Source: Tomitella biformata AHU 1821 (GTDB lineage: Bacteria; Actinomycetota; Actinomycetes; Mycobacteriales; Mycobacteriaceae). Taken from it: a stretch of 64,000 nt of DNA. The translations under genes and the position numbers were made by a program. The stretch lies in NCBI RefSeq assembly GCF_000524475.1, contig NZ_BAVQ01000003.1, positions 248,001 through 312,000 on the forward strand, written 5' to 3'. The notes under the pieces were generated by a model. The model worked only from the letters and a program-made list of their open reading frames with translations. It searched no databases and was not told where the DNA came from. This document shows positions 1-9,625 of this stretch, piece by piece (position 1 is the stretch's first letter; every line of letters starts with the position of its first letter).

Positions 1-1918
1 CGCGTCGGTACTGCTCCAGCGCGACCAGGTCGCCGAACAGCGCCCGGTACTCATCGGGGCTCTCGGACGGGGACATGCGCTGCAACCGCGATTTCAGGTC
101 CGCGATCTGGTTGCCGACCCACACCTCCTGCAAACGTGCCAGGACCCCGCCGATATAGCGCGGCACGTCTACCTCGGCCACGCGCATGGGCTCGACGGCC
201 AACTCGGTGACCAGCGAGCGCAGCTGCTCCCCCGTGGCCTTGCCGATCTCGGCGGTGGTGTCGTCCCCCGCCTGGTACTGCTCGACGGTCGCGACGCCCG
301 CCGCCCCGACGGCCTCCACCCACTCGGCCCCGCCCAAGCCTGCTGCGGTGCCCCCAGCGTCCTCGATGGCGGTGCGTAGTGCGCCATAGGCGGGGTGGGT
401 GAAGCTCTCCGGCGGCAACGAGTCGAATACCGTGCCCGCGATGGCCGGCTCCTGCAGCGCCGATTTGAGCGCCTCGCGCTGCGGCCACAGCGCGGGGTCG
501 CGCGGGTTGGGCCGGGGGATGCGGCTGGTCTGCGCGGGCTGCTCGGTCGCTGCCACGGGGCCACGGCCGCGGCCGCGCGCGCCGCCACGCGCCATCTGCC
601 GCACGCGGCTGACCACCTGGGGGATGTTGGGCCAGCCCACCCAGTGGTCGGCGAGCTTAGTGGCGTAGCCGTCGCGCAGCGCGGAGTCCTTGATGCGGGC
701 CACGATGGGGACGGCGCGGCTCAGCGCCTCGACGCGCCCCTCCTCGGTGTTGAGGTCGATGCCGGCCAGCATGGACAGGATCGCGAACTCGAACATCGGC
801 ACTCGTCGCGCGATCAGGTCGCGCACGGCGGCGTCGCCGGACTCCTGGCGCAGCTCACACGGGTCCTTGCCCTCAGGGGCGACGGAGACGAACGTCTTGG
901 CGGCGACCTTTTGGTCGCCGTCAAACGCCTTGAGCGCGGCGGCTTGCCCGGCGGCGTCGCCGTCGAAGGTGTAGATGATCTCGCCGCGGAAGTGGTTATC
1001 GTCGATCAGGAGTCGGCGGATCAGCGTCAGGTGGTCATCACCGAAGGCTGTGCCACAGGACGCGACGGCGGTCGGCACGCCCGCCAGGTGCATCGCCATG
1101 ACATCGGTGTAGCCCTCGACGATAACGGCCTGGTGCCGCTTGGAGATCTCGCGCTTGGCCAGGTCCAGGCCGAAGAGCACCTGGGACTTCTTGTACAGCA
1201 ACGTCTCTGGGGTGTTGACATATTTGGCGGTCATCATGTCATCGTCAAAGAGCCGGCGCGCGCCGAAGCCGATGACGTCGCCGGCCAGGTTGCGGATGGG
1301 CCACAGCAGGCGGCGGTGGAAGCGGTCCATCGGCCCCCGCTTGCCCTGCCGGGACAGCCCCGCCGCCTCGAGCTCCGCGAATTCGAAGCCCTGGATCAGC
1401 AGGTGCTTGGTGAGCAGGTCCCAGCCGGCGGGCGCGAAGCCGCAGCCGAACTGCACCGCGGCCGCCATGTCGAAGTCCCGCCCGGTGAGGTAGTCGCGGG
1501 CCGCTTGCGCGTCGGGCATGGTCAGCCGCTCGGCATAGAAGGCCTGCGCGGCGGCGTTGGCGGCGACGAGCCGGCTGCGGGTGCCGCGGTCGCGGCGGAT
1601 CGTGGCCCCGCCGCCCTCGTAGTTGATGGTGTAGCCGATTTTCTCGGCCATCTGCTCCACGGACTCGACGAAGCTGACGTGCTCCATCTTCTGCAGGAAC
1701 GTGAAGACGTCGCCGCCCTCGCCGCAGCCGAAGCAGTGGTAGTGCCCGTGGTTGGGGCGCACGTGGAACGACGGCGACTTCTCGTCGTGGAACGGGCAGA
1801 GCCCCTTCATCGAGTCCGATCCGGCGCTGCGCAGCGACACGTAGTCGCCAACGATCTCCTCGATCCGGACGCGCTCACGGATCGAGGCAATGTCACGTTC
1901 AGGGATTCGGCCGGCCAC
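1..1918 (-). CDS. dnaG: DNA primase DnaG (3' end beyond window)
   Basis: Makes RNA primers for Okazaki fragments at the replication fork. I translated the minus strand from a GTG at 1918; the frame stays open to base 1, so about 639 codons are present and the C-terminal end is missing. Residues C41, H44, C62 and C65 form the CHC2 zinc finger (CPFH, then CFGCG). A toprim-type segment with VEGYTDVMAMH and the acidic TFDGDAAG motif follows near the middle. After a low-complexity Gly/Arg linker comes the helicase-binding C-terminal region. The gene lies 17 bases downstream of dgt in the same direction, the dgt-dnaG order known from mycobacteria and corynebacteria. Confidence 0.97.
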   Translation of the reverse strand, partial: MAGRIPERDIASIRERVRIEEIVGDYVSLRSAGSDSMKGLCPFHDEKSPSFHVRPNHGHYHCFGCGEGGDVFTFLQKMEHVSFVESVEQMAEKIGYTINYEGGGATIRRDRGTRSRLVAANAAAQAFYAERLTMPDAQAARDYLTGRDFDMAAAVQFGCGFAPAGWDLLTKHLLIQGFEFAELEAAGLSRQGKRGPMDRFHRRLLWPIRNLAGDVIGFGARRLFDDDMMTAKYVNTPETLLYKKSQVLFGLDLAKREISKRHQAVIVEGYTDVMAMHLAGVPTAVASCGTAFGDDHLTLIRRLLIDDNHFRGEIIYTFDGDAAGQAAALKAFDGDQKVAAKTFVSVAPEGKDPCELRQESGDAAVRDLIARRVPMFEFAILSMLAGIDLNTEEGRVEALSRAVPIVARIKDSALRDGYATKLADHWVGWPNIPQVVSRVRQMARGGARGRGRGPVAATEQPAQTSRIPRPNPRDPALWPQREALKSALQEPAIAGTVFDSLPPESFTHPAYGALRTAIEDAGGTAAGLGGAEWVEAVGAAGVATVEQYQAGDDTTAEIGKATGEQLRSLVTELAVEPMRVAEVDVPRYIGGVLARLQEVWVGNQIADLKSRLQRMSPSESPDEYRALFGDLVALEQYRR

Positions 1919-1935
1919 GTCGTGCAGTCTAGTGG

Positions 1936-3201
1936 TTAGCCCCAGCCCGCCTGGTCCTCGCGGCTGACCTTGTCGATCCGTTCGAGGCGGCTCTCGGTAT
2001 AGGACGCGATCTGGTCGACGACCACCCGCACGCGGTCGGCGTCGGACCGCGCGCGCTCCCAGTCCGCGGCCAGCATCGGGTCCAGCGAGCCGGGCGCGGC
2101 CGAGAGCAGCCACTGGGACAGCCGGTGGATGCGCTCGCGTTCACGGTCCTGGCGGCGCTGGTGGCCGGGGTCCGACATCACATAGCGCAGGGCGACGGTC
2201 TTGAGCAGAAGCACCTCGGCCTCGACGATCGGTGGCACGCACAGGTCCGCGTCGTAGCGGGTGAGGCGGCGCTCTCCCGTCACGTCGAGGGTGCCGGCGA
2301 CCGCGGCCGACGCGAACCGGCCCACGAGCTCGCTGGTCATCTGTTTGAGCGCCACGGAAGAGGCCAGTGTCGCGTCATACCCCTTGATCGTGCGCACGAC
2401 GGGCAGCTCGGAGAGCCGCTGGGCGGCCGCGATCAGCTCATCCACGGAGGGCCCGGAGAACTCGCGGCTGCCCATCTCGGCGAGTGCCCGCTGCTCGACG
2501 GGGTCGGCCAGCGCGCGCAGGTCGATCCGGCCGGCGATCACGCCATCCTCGACGTCGTGCACGGAGTAGGCGACGTCGTCGGCCCAGTCCATGACCTGCG
2601 TCTCGATGCACTGGCGCTGCTCGGGCGCGCCCTTGCGGACCCAGGCCAGCACGTCCGCGTCGTCGTCGTACGCCCCGAACTTCGCGCCGGGCTTGGGCCG
2701 GGTCCAGGGGTATTTCATGGCCGCGTCGAGGGCCGCGCGGGTGAGGTTGAGCCCGATGCTCCGGCCCTCGGAGTCGAGCACCTTCGGCTCGAGCCGTGCG
2801 AGGATCCGCAGATTCTGGGCATTGCCCTCGAAGCCGCCGCAATCGCGCGCCACCTCGTCGAGCGCGCGCTCGCCGTTGTGCCCATAGGGCGGGTGCCCGA
2901 TGTCGTGGGCCAGGCCTGCGAGGTCCACCAGGTCGGGGTCGCAGCCGAGGCCGTTGGCGATGCCGCGGCCGATCTGGGCGACCTCGAGGGAGTGGGTGAG
3001 CCGGGTGCGGGGGGTGTCGCCATCGCGCGGGCCGACCACCTGGGTCTTGTCGGCCAACCGGCGCAAGGCCGCGCTGTGCAGGACGCGCGCGCGGTCCCGC
3101 GCGAACTCGCTGCGGTGCTCGCGGCTGGCGCCGGCCAGGCCGGCGGTCTTGGGCCCCTCGTCGCCGATGCGCTCGAGGTCCAACTCGGAGTACGTGCTCA
3201 C
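1936..3201 (-). CDS. dgt: Deoxyguanosinetriphosphate triphosphohydrolase-like protein
   Basis: HD-superfamily dNTPase that cleaves dGTP or other dNTPs to the nucleoside and triphosphate, helping to set nucleotide pools. The 421-residue protein has the expected metal ligands: H70 in RLTHSLEV, H99-D100 in [13 protein letters not shown], and a later acidic [15 protein letters not shown] segment. The [17 protein letters not shown] stretch near residues 39-55 is typical of the actinobacterial branch. The GTG start overlaps the stop of the upstream DUF218 gene by four bases (GTGA), so translation is probably coupled. The exact nucleotide preference cannot be read from the sequence. Confidence 0.95.
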   Translation of the reverse strand: MSTYSELDLERIGDEGPKTAGLAGASREHRSEFARDRARVLHSAALRRLADKTQVVGPRDGDTPRTRLTHSLEVAQIGRGIANGLGCDPDLVDLAGLAHDIGHPPYGHNGERALDEVARDCGGFEGNAQNLRILARLEPKVLDSEGRSIGLNLTRAALDAAMKYPWTRPKPGAKFGAYDDDADVLAWVRKGAPEQRQCIETQVMDWADDVAYSVHDVEDGVIAGRIDLRALADPVEQRALAEMGSREFSGPSVDELIAAAQRLSELPVVRTIKGYDATLASSVALKQMTSELVGRFASAAVAGTLDVTGERRLTRYDADLCVPPIVEAEVLLLKTVALRYVMSDPGHQRRQDRERERIHRLSQWLLSAAPGSLDPMLAADWERARSDADRVRVVVDQIASYTESRLERIDKVSREDQAGWG

Positions 3202-3848
3202 TGGTCAACCACATCCGGGAAGTCGGCGGAGAAATGGGTCAATTGGTACCACAGCAGCGCGCCCGTCTCCCGGACGATGCCGTGCAGCTGCGAATCGCGG
3301 GTGTACACTGCGGGGCCGGTGCGCGTCGGCGCCGTCCAGGCCTCCAGGCCGGCGTCGCGCGCCATAGTGCGGGCACGCAGCGAGTGCCAGGGGTCCGACG
3401 AGATGACGACCGAATTGACGCCCCGCGCATGCAGCTCGTCCGCCACCCGGTCGATGCTCTCGAGCGTGTCGGAGCCCTCGCTCACGGGGATCACGCGGTC
3501 TGCCGGCACGCCGTGGGAGACGAGATAGTTCTTGCCAGCCTCGGCCTCGGTGTACACGTCGCCCGGCTGCTTGCCGCCCACAGTGACCACGAGCGGGGCG
3601 ACGCCGTCCTTGAACAGCTCGGCGCCGCGGTCCAGGCGCGCCGCGAACACCGAGGAGGGCACCCCGTTGTACTGCGCCGCGCCCAGCACCAGCACGGCGC
3701 CGGCCGGCGTGAAGTTGTCGATCCGGGCCACCTGCCACACCCGGAAGGCAGCGCCGCACACCAGCACCGCCGAGACGATCAGCGCGCCGGCTATGCCGCG
3801 TCGAAGCCAACGGGCGATGGTGCCCCCGAAACCCAGTCCTGTACTCAT
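3198..3848 (-). CDS. YdcF/SanA-like DUF218 membrane protein
   Basis: A 216-residue protein with one N-terminal membrane helix (about residues 13-35, [18 protein letters not shown]) followed by a DUF218 domain. The domain core shows [23 protein letters not shown], the acidic SEGSDTLES and [21 protein letters not shown], the set seen in SanA/YdcF proteins. Members are linked to envelope integrity or to binding of a nucleotide-like ligand, but the reaction is unknown. The stop overlaps the dgt start by four bases, so the two genes are co-transcribed. It is divergent from the TPM-domain gene across a gap of about 100 bases that must hold both promoters. Confidence 0.88.
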   Translation of the reverse strand: MSTGLGFGGTIARWLRRGIAGALIVSAVLVCGAAFRVWQVARIDNFTPAGAVLVLGAAQYNGVPSSVFAARLDRGAELFKDGVAPLVVTVGGKQPGDVYTEAEAGKNYLVSHGVPADRVIPVSEGSDTLESIDRVADELHARGVNSVVISSDPWHSLRARTMARDAGLEAWTAPTRTGPAVYTRDSQLHGIVRETGALLWYQLTHFSADFPDVVDQ

Positions 3849-3945
3849 CGCGGACCAGTCTGCCAGGCGCCATGTGGGTGCCGCCGAGCGCGCGCGGCGC
3901 GGCGGTAATATGCGCGAAGCATCACCTGCGGCTAGATTTCACGGT

Positions 3946-5973
3946 ATGCCCCACGCCGCACGACGCCCCCTCTCCCGGACTCGCCCACTCGCCGCGCTCG
4001 CGATCTTGCTGGGGCTCCTGCTCACGCTCCTGGCCCCCGGGATGGCGACGGCCCAGGCCCCCCTGAACATGCCGACCCAGATCACGGACACCAACGGCTC
4101 GCTGGGCGGCAGCACCGCCGAGGTGCAGGCGGCGATCGACAAGCTGTACAGCGACACGAAGATCCAGCTGTGGGTGGTGTACGTCGACAGTTTCGACGGC
4201 CAGACCAACGAGCAATGGGCGCGGCAGACTTACCAGATGAGCCAGCTCGGCGACAACGCCATCATGCTGGCCGTCGCCACCGGCGATCGCGCGTTCTATC
4301 TGGCGGTGCCGACGTCCGGCACGGCCAGTCTCAGCGACTCGGCGCAGCGGTCGATCCGGGAAGACGACATCACCCCCGCGCTCGCGAAGAAGGATTGGCC
4401 GGGCGCGGCGACCGGCGCAGCCACCGGCATCGCCAGCGCGAAGTCCGGCGGGGGCAGCTCCGGGCTGATCTGGGTGCTGGTCGTCCTGGTGGTCGTCTTC
4501 GGTGGCGTGTTCCTGTGGGCCACGCTGCGTAAGCGCAAGCGGGCCGCCGCGGAGATCGCCGCCGCACGCGATGCCGACCTGTCCGATCCCCGGGCGCTGG
4601 ACGCGCTCTCCGTGGACGCCCTGGACCAGCGGGCCCGCGACCTCCTCGTGGAGACGGACAACGCCGTGCGGACCAGCGCGGAGGAGCTCGAGCTCGCGGT
4701 CGACGAGTTCGGCGCCAAGCAGACGGAGCCGTTCCGGGTGGCTTTGGACAACGCGCAGCAGGCGCTGGCCGCGGCCTTCGGCATCCGCCAGCACCTCGAC
4801 GACGCTATCCCCGAGACCGCCGCGCAGCGCCGCGCGATGCTCACCGAGTTGCTCACCCAGACCGACCGGGCCAACTCAGAGCTCAACGCGCAGTCCGCGG
4901 AATTCGACAAGATGCGGGACCTGCTCATCAACGCGCCCACCCGGCTCGACGCGCTCACCCAGAAGATGGTCGCCGTCACCGCCCGCTTCGACGGCTCCAC
5001 GTCGAATCTCGCACGTTTGCAGGACCAGTTCGCCCCGTCGGCGCTTGCCTCCATCGCCCCCAACCTCGAGATGGCGCACGAGCGCGTGAGCTTCGCCGAT
5101 GACAACATCACCGCGGCGCGCGAGGTCCTCTCCCGCCCCGCTGGCGCGCAGGGCCCGGCCGTGGCGTCCATCCGCGCAGCCGAGGCCGCACTGGACCAGG
5201 CGGGCCAGCTGCTCGACGCGATCGCGAGCGCCGACGCCGATATCCGGCAGGCCATCGCAGATCTTCCGGACACGATCGTGGACGCCCAGGAAGGCGCCGA
5301 CGAGGCCGGCCAAATGCTCGAGTCCGGTCAGATCCTCGACCCGGCCCGGCGCCGCACCGTGGACTCGGCCCGCACCGCAGTGCTGGACGCCATCGCCGCG
5401 GCTGACGGGGCGACAGATCCGCTCGGCTCCTATCTGCGGGTGTTCGACACCGACGCCAAGCTCGACGCCCTGCGCGCGATCGTTTCCGAGAAGGCCGCCG
5501 AACGGCACCGCCTGCGCGGGCTGCTCGAACAGGCGCTGACCGCCGCGAACGCGCGGGTGCACGCGGCCGCCGACTTCATCGGCACCCGCCGCGGCGGCGT
5601 CGGCGCCGAGGCCCGCACCCGGCTCTCCGAGGCGCAGCGGTACCTGGCCGAGGCCACCCGCATCCGGGCGAGCGACCCCCCGCTGGCGCTGCAACACGCC
5701 CAGGGCGCCGGCACCCTCGCTGAGCAGGCGCTGCAGCTGGCTCAGAACGACGTGAACCGCTGGCAAAACCAGCAGGGCCCGTCGAACTTCGGCGGCGGCC
5801 GCGGCCGTGGCGGCGGAAACGTGGCCGGCGCCGTGCTCGGCGGCATCCTCATCAACTCGGTGCTACGCGGTGGTGGCGGTGGATTCGGTGGTGGCGGATT
5901 CGGCGGTGGAGGCGGCGGCGGATTTGGTGGCGGCGGCGGGGGCGGATTCGGCGGCGGGGGCGGCCGATTCTAG
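3946..5973 (+). CDS. TPM-domain membrane protein with glycine-rich tail
   Basis: A 675-residue exported protein resembling mycobacterial Rv2345. An N-terminal signal segment (about 1-38, ending ATAQA) is followed by a TPM domain (about 42-165; QLWVVYVDSFDGQTNEQWA, then NAIMLAVATGDRAFYLAV). A membrane helix spans 174-193 (LIWVLVVLVVVFGGVFLWAT), and about 400 cytoplasmic residues look alpha-helical and coiled-coil. The C-terminus is almost pure Gly/Phe from about 625. I chose the ATG at 3946 because the signal peptide begins there; the open frame further upstream lacks coding character. TPM domains act in membrane-protein quality control or phosphatase-like roles; the function here is unknown. 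The next gene starts directly after the stop. Confidence 0.88.
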   Translation: MPHAARRPLSRTRPLAALAILLGLLLTLLAPGMATAQAPLNMPTQITDTNGSLGGSTAEVQAAIDKLYSDTKIQLWVVYVDSFDGQTNEQWARQTYQMSQLGDNAIMLAVATGDRAFYLAVPTSGTASLSDSAQRSIREDDITPALAKKDWPGAATGAATGIASAKSGGGSSGLIWVLVVLVVVFGGVFLWATLRKRKRAAAEIAAARDADLSDPRALDALSVDALDQRARDLLVETDNAVRTSAEELELAVDEFGAKQTEPFRVALDNAQQALAAAFGIRQHLDDAIPETAAQRRAMLTELLTQTDRANSELNAQSAEFDKMRDLLINAPTRLDALTQKMVAVTARFDGSTSNLARLQDQFAPSALASIAPNLEMAHERVSFADDNITAAREVLSRPAGAQGPAVASIRAAEAALDQAGQLLDAIASADADIRQAIADLPDTIVDAQEGADEAGQMLESGQILDPARRRTVDSARTAVLDAIAAADGATDPLGSYLRVFDTDAKLDALRAIVSEKAAERHRLRGLLEQALTAANARVHAAADFIGTRRGGVGAEARTRLSEAQRYLAEATRIRASDPPLALQHAQGAGTLAEQALQLAQNDVNRWQNQQGPSNFGGGRGRGGGNVAGAVLGGILINSVLRGGGGGFGGGGFGGGGGGGFGGGGGGGFGGGGGRF

Positions 5974-6651
5974 GTGCGCCCCCGCTCTGACCTGACGACG
6001 GCCGCGCGCGATACCGCGGCCGTCGGCTTCGGCCTCGTCCCGCTGGGGTTGGCCTTCGGCCTGCTCCTCGTCCAATCCGGCCTGCCGTGGTGGTGGGCCC
6101 CGATCTTCTCGATGACGATCTACGCAGGCTCGCTCGAGTTCCTGGCCATCGGCATGCTGATCGCCGTCACGCCCTTGGCCTCCGTCGCGGTGGCCAGCCT
6201 CATGGTGAACTTCCGGCACGTGTTCTACGGCCTGTCCTTCCCGCTGCACCGGGTGCGCGGGCGCGCGGCGAAGGCGTACTCGATGTACGCGCTCACCGAC
6301 GAGGCCTATGCCGTGGCCGCCACGAAGGATCCGGAGTCGCTGAGCAGCTCGCGCATCCTGTGGATCCAGGTGCTGTGCCAGGTCTACTGGGTCGGCGGCG
6401 GAATCGTCGGCGCGCTGCTCGGCGCCGCGCTGCCCGGCGAGTTGCAGGGCCTGGAGTTTGCGCTGACCGCGCTGTTCGCCGTGCTGGCTATCGACGCGTT
6501 CCGAGTAAAACGGGACATCCCCACCCCGGTGTTGGCGCTGCTGAGCGCACTGGCCGCACTGGTGCTGGCCCGCGAGCAGATGCTGCTGGTCGCGATGGCG
6601 ATCTTCACCGCGGCACTGCTGATCAGGTACTGGGCGACCCGCCGTGCCTAG
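5974..6651 (+). CDS. azlC: AzlC-family branched-chain amino acid exporter, large subunit
   Basis: Large subunit of a two-component exporter of branched-chain amino acids (BrnFE/AzlCD type) in the cytoplasmic membrane. The 225-residue protein has the AzlC signature: VGFGLVPLGLAFGLLLVQSG, then FSMTIYAGSLEFLAIGML and VNFRHVFYGLSFP, within seven or so predicted membrane helices. The GTG start directly abuts the TAG of the preceding gene with no spacer, which implies coupled translation. The small AzlD subunit follows with an eight-base overlap. Substrate is inferred from the family (isoleucine, leucine, valine or methionine). Confidence 0.93.
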   Translation: MRPRSDLTTAARDTAAVGFGLVPLGLAFGLLLVQSGLPWWWAPIFSMTIYAGSLEFLAIGMLIAVTPLASVAVASLMVNFRHVFYGLSFPLHRVRGRAAKAYSMYALTDEAYAVAATKDPESLSSSRILWIQVLCQVYWVGGGIVGALLGAALPGELQGLEFALTALFAVLAIDAFRVKRDIPTPVLALLSALAALVLAREQMLLVAMAIFTAALLIRYWATRRA

Positions 6652-6967
6652 CACCGGCTATCTCCTCGCCGCGCTGGCGGTAATCCTCATCGTGACGTTC
6701 GCGCTGCGGGCGCTGCCGTTCGCATTCATCGCCCCGGTCCGTTCCTCCGCGCTGCTGGCGTATCTGGGCGTGCACATGCCGTTGGGCATCATGTTGATCC
6801 TGACGGCGTACACGCTGAGCCCGGTGACAGCCGCGGCCTCCTCGTGGGGCCCGATGGCCGCCGCACTGGCGCTGACGGTGGGGTTGCAAGTGTGGCGAAG
6901 GAGCGCGCTGCTCAGCATCGTCGCGGGCACCGGCACGTATATGCTGCTCCTCGAGACTGTGGCATGA
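6644..6967 (+). CDS. azlD: AzlD-family exporter, small subunit
   Basis: A 107-residue membrane protein with four predicted helices, matching the small AzlD/BrnE partner of the exporter. The conserved segment TFALRALPFAFI lies near the N-terminus and HMPLGIMLILTAYTL in the middle. The GTG start lies eight bases inside azlC, the usual arrangement for this obligate pair. No Lrp-type regulator gene is adjacent, unlike brnFE in Corynebacterium glutamicum. Confidence 0.9.
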   Translation: MPSTGYLLAALAVILIVTFALRALPFAFIAPVRSSALLAYLGVHMPLGIMLILTAYTLSPVTAAASSWGPMAAALALTVGLQVWRRSALLSIVAGTGTYMLLLETVA

Positions 6968-6973
6968 CTCTCA

Positions 6974-6986
6974 ACCATTGAATGGT
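6974..6986. promoter_or_regulatory. 13-bp palindrome upstream of the CoA-transferase gene
   Basis: ACCATT-G-AATGGT is a perfect inverted repeat seven bases after the azlD stop and about 50 bases before the CoA-transferase start. A TANNNT element (TATCCT, 7024-7029) sits seven bases before that GTG, so the operator-like repeat would lie upstream of a leaderless promoter. The binding protein is unknown. Confidence 0.35.
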
Positions 6987-7036
6987 CAAGCAAGTCGGTG
7001 TACGCGGGGCTTTCGGGTGCAACTATCCTTCTTGCC

Positions 7037-8587
7037 GTGACTGCGCATGTACAGAACCGCCCCGCCCCCGTCTCCTCGCGGATCAGCCACTCCGCGGCCC
7101 GCGGGAAGATCATGTCCGCGGCGGCCGCTGCGGAGCTTATCGAGCCCGGCCACACCGTCGCGATCAGCGGATTCGCCAGCGCGGGCACCCCCAAGGCCCT
7201 GATCCCGGCCCTGGCGGAGCGCATCCACCGCGTCCGCGGCACCGGTACGAATTTCACCATCAATCTGCTCACCGGCGCGTCGGTGTCCACCGAGACCGAG
7301 CGGCTGCTCTCGGAGATCGACGGCGTTGCCCTGCGCATGCCGTACCAGTCGGAGGCCACAGCCCGCCGCAACATCAACAGCGGCCGGATGGACTATGTCG
7401 ACATCCATCTCTCGCACGTCGCCCAGCAGGTGTGGGAGGGCTACTACGGGGAGGTCGACGTCGCCGTGGTGGAGATCGCCGGCATCACCGAAGACGGCGA
7501 GCTGATCCCGTCGGCCTCTATCGGAAACAACAAGACCTGGCTCGACGTGGCCCACAAGGTCATCCTCGAGGTCAACTCCTGGGTGCCTGCCGAGATGACC
7601 GGCATTCACGACGTCTACTACGAGACCGCGCTGCCCCCGCACCGCAAGCCGATCCCGCTGCGCGCCGTGTCGGACCGCATCGGGCAACCGACCCTGCGGG
7701 TCGACATGGACAAGGTGGTCGCGATTGTCGAGACCAACGCGCGCGACAGCGCCAGCCCCCTGACCATGCCCGACGCGGTGAGCCAGGCCATCGCCGCACA
7801 CGTGCTGGACTTCTTCAGCTACGAGGTCGCCGCCGGCCGACTGCCCGCGGGCTCCCTGCTGCCGCTGCAGTCAGGCGTCGGGAACGTCGCGAACGCCGTG
7901 CTACAGGGCCTCGACGCCGGACCGTTCAAGGGGCTGACCTGCTATTCCGAGGTCATCCAGGACGGCATGCTGCACCTGATCAAGCACGGCACAGTCGAGT
8001 ACGCGTCGGCGACATCCCTCGCACTCTCCGACGCCGGCATCGACGAGCTCGTCGACAACATCGACTTCTACCGCAAGCACATCGTGCTGCGTCCGCAGGA
8101 GATCAGCAACCACCCGGAGCTGGTGCGCCGCCTCGGGATCATCGCGATGAACGGCATGCTCGAGGCCGACATCTACGGCAACGTGAACTCCACGCACGTG
8201 ATGGGCACGAAGATCATGAACGGCATCGGCGGCTCCGGCGACTTCACCCGCAACGGCTACCTGTCCATGTTCATGAGCCCCTCCACGGCGAAGGGCGGCG
8301 CCATCTCGTCGATCGTGCCGATGGTCCCGCACGTGGACCACACCGAGCACGACGTGCAGGTGATCGTCACCGAGCAGGGCCTGGCCGACCTGCGCGGACT
8401 CTCGCCCCGCAAGCGATCCCGCGTGGTGATCGAGAGGTGCGCGCACCCCGATTTCAAGGACCAGCTGCTGGACTACGTGGGGCGCGCCGAGGCCTCCCCC
8501 ACCCCCGGCAACACTCCGCACCTGCTCGGCGAGGCGCTCGCATTCCACCAGCGATACCTCGACACGGGATCGATGGCCGTACGCTAG
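7037..8587 (+). CDS. Acetyl-CoA hydrolase / succinyl-CoA:acetate CoA-transferase family protein
   Basis: Class I CoA-transferase that moves CoA between short acyl groups, for example succinyl-CoA and acetate, linking acetate overflow to the TCA cycle. The 516-residue length fits the family (about 500-510). Visible motifs are GFASAGTPKALIPALA near residue 50, the segment YSEVIQDGMLHLI that carries the candidate catalytic Glu, and GIGGSGDFTRNG in the C-terminal half. I chose the GTG at 7037 over the one at 6998 because it starts seven bases after a TANNNT box, consistent with a leaderless mRNA, and no Shine-Dalgarno sequence precedes either start. Hydrolase and transferase members cannot be separated by eye. 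Confidence 0.9.
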   Translation: MTAHVQNRPAPVSSRISHSAARGKIMSAAAAAELIEPGHTVAISGFASAGTPKALIPALAERIHRVRGTGTNFTINLLTGASVSTETERLLSEIDGVALRMPYQSEATARRNINSGRMDYVDIHLSHVAQQVWEGYYGEVDVAVVEIAGITEDGELIPSASIGNNKTWLDVAHKVILEVNSWVPAEMTGIHDVYYETALPPHRKPIPLRAVSDRIGQPTLRVDMDKVVAIVETNARDSASPLTMPDAVSQAIAAHVLDFFSYEVAAGRLPAGSLLPLQSGVGNVANAVLQGLDAGPFKGLTCYSEVIQDGMLHLIKHGTVEYASATSLALSDAGIDELVDNIDFYRKHIVLRPQEISNHPELVRRLGIIAMNGMLEADIYGNVNSTHVMGTKIMNGIGGSGDFTRNGYLSMFMSPSTAKGGAISSIVPMVPHVDHTEHDVQVIVTEQGLADLRGLSPRKRSRVVIERCAHPDFKDQLLDYVGRAEASPTPGNTPHLLGEALAFHQRYLDTGSMAVR

Positions 8588-8591
8588 CCCG

Positions 8592-9158
8592 ATGACCCAG
8601 CACGCCCCGCCCTCGCACGGTGTCCGCCGCCCCCGCAATCCGCTCTCGATCCTCGCCCGCTGGCTGGGTAGGCACGAGACGCTGATGCGGCTGGCGCCGG
8701 CGATCATCTGGCTCGAGAGCCGCCTGCGTTCCTGGACCAATAATCGGGTGAGCCTCGTCGGCATCGCGGGCCTCGCGTCATTGCAGCTCACCGTGCCGGG
8801 CCGGAAGACGGGCCTCCCCCGGACGACGGCGCTGCTGTGCGTGCCCCTCGGCGATTCATACATCGTCACCGGGTCCAACTGGGGCCGGCCGAAGAACCCG
8901 GTGTGGTCGGTGAACCTGCTTGCCGCCCACGAGGCAGAGGTGAAGCTGGGCGCCGTCAGCCGCCGGATGAGTGTCCGACCGCTGGCCGGCCAGGAACGCG
9001 ATCGGCTGTGGGAGGGCATCGTGCACTACTGGCCCGGCTATGAGATGGAGTTGCGCATCGCCGGCGGGCGCGAGTTCCGGATGTTCATGCTGGAGCCTCT
9101 GACCTCGACCGATCTCGGCCCGGACACCCTGGACGAGGACGGCCTGCGCTCGGCCTAA
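8592..9158 (+). CDS. Nitroreductase/deazaflavin-dependent (Ddn-like) protein
   Basis: A 188-residue member of the split-barrel family that includes mycobacterial Ddn, which uses coenzyme F420H2 to reduce quinones or nitro compounds. The key segments are LQLTVPGRKTGLPRTTAL (residues about 60-77), YIVTGSNWGRPKNPVWSVNL and the C-terminal RMFMLEPL. It starts four bases after the CoA-transferase stop, so it may be co-transcribed. If F420 is the cofactor, the organism must make F420, which most Mycobacteriales do. Substrate unknown. Confidence 0.88.
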   Translation: MTQHAPPSHGVRRPRNPLSILARWLGRHETLMRLAPAIIWLESRLRSWTNNRVSLVGIAGLASLQLTVPGRKTGLPRTTALLCVPLGDSYIVTGSNWGRPKNPVWSVNLLAAHEAEVKLGAVSRRMSVRPLAGQERDRLWEGIVHYWPGYEMELRIAGGREFRMFMLEPLTSTDLGPDTLDEDGLRSA

Positions 9159-9625
9159 TCCCCGCCAAACGGCCATGGGGGCGTCGCTGGTGCGCCTACC
9201 GAACGTCGCTGGCGAGCACCCCCATCCCCACCAGGAACTCAGCCTCCCGGACGCGGCGCAACCGATCCCGCGCCCGGCGAGCCTCATGCAACTGCGTCGC
9301 CCGCCTATCGGCCTGCACGCTTTCTCGATCGCTCTCCCTCACCACGGCCCTCTCCCCTTCACTCGCAACACAATCACAGTTGGTCGATCGTATAGCTGTA
9401 GCGGGCCTAAAGCCGCAGGTCGGCAAGCCTCATTGGTACATTTGATAGCTAGACGACCGTTCATGTGGTAGACATCACAACGCTGGGCGTAATGGGGAAC
9501 GCCAGATGTTAGCGGCGAATATGTCCGCCAAATTTGGCCACTGCGGCGAGATCCGCACTCTGTGACGCGCCGAGCCGGCGGCCATCGCGCCGCGCGAAGC
9601 ACTTGCCTAGAGGAGGCCTGCCCAA
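9159..9625. other. 467-base intergenic stretch upstream of pucR-like gene
   Basis: No gene is convincing here. A minus-strand 49-codon frame (9196-9345, GTG preceded by AGGGGAGAGG) encodes a charged, helix-prone peptide and is the only candidate. The right half, from about 9370, is distinctly more AT-rich than its surroundings and probably holds the promoter of the regulator at 9626. Its Shine-Dalgarno GAGGAGG lies at about 9611. Confidence 0.5.

Noticed and set aside
395-1939. Long plus-strand frame opposite dnaG
   Set aside because: Its translation lacks any family pattern and is the complement of the intact primase gene; high GC makes such antisense frames common.
2125-3528. Long plus-strand frame opposite dgt and the DUF218 gene
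   Set aside because: Antisense to two well-supported genes, with no domain.
5860-5973. Tandem GGCGGATTCGGTGG-like repeat
   Set aside because: It is the coding sequence of the Gly/Phe-rich tail of the TPM protein, not an independent repeat element or CRISPR.
9196-9345. 49-codon minus-strand frame with a plausible ribosome site
   Set aside because: Charged helical peptide and fair third-position GC, but no family and no supporting context; not strong enough to list as a gene.
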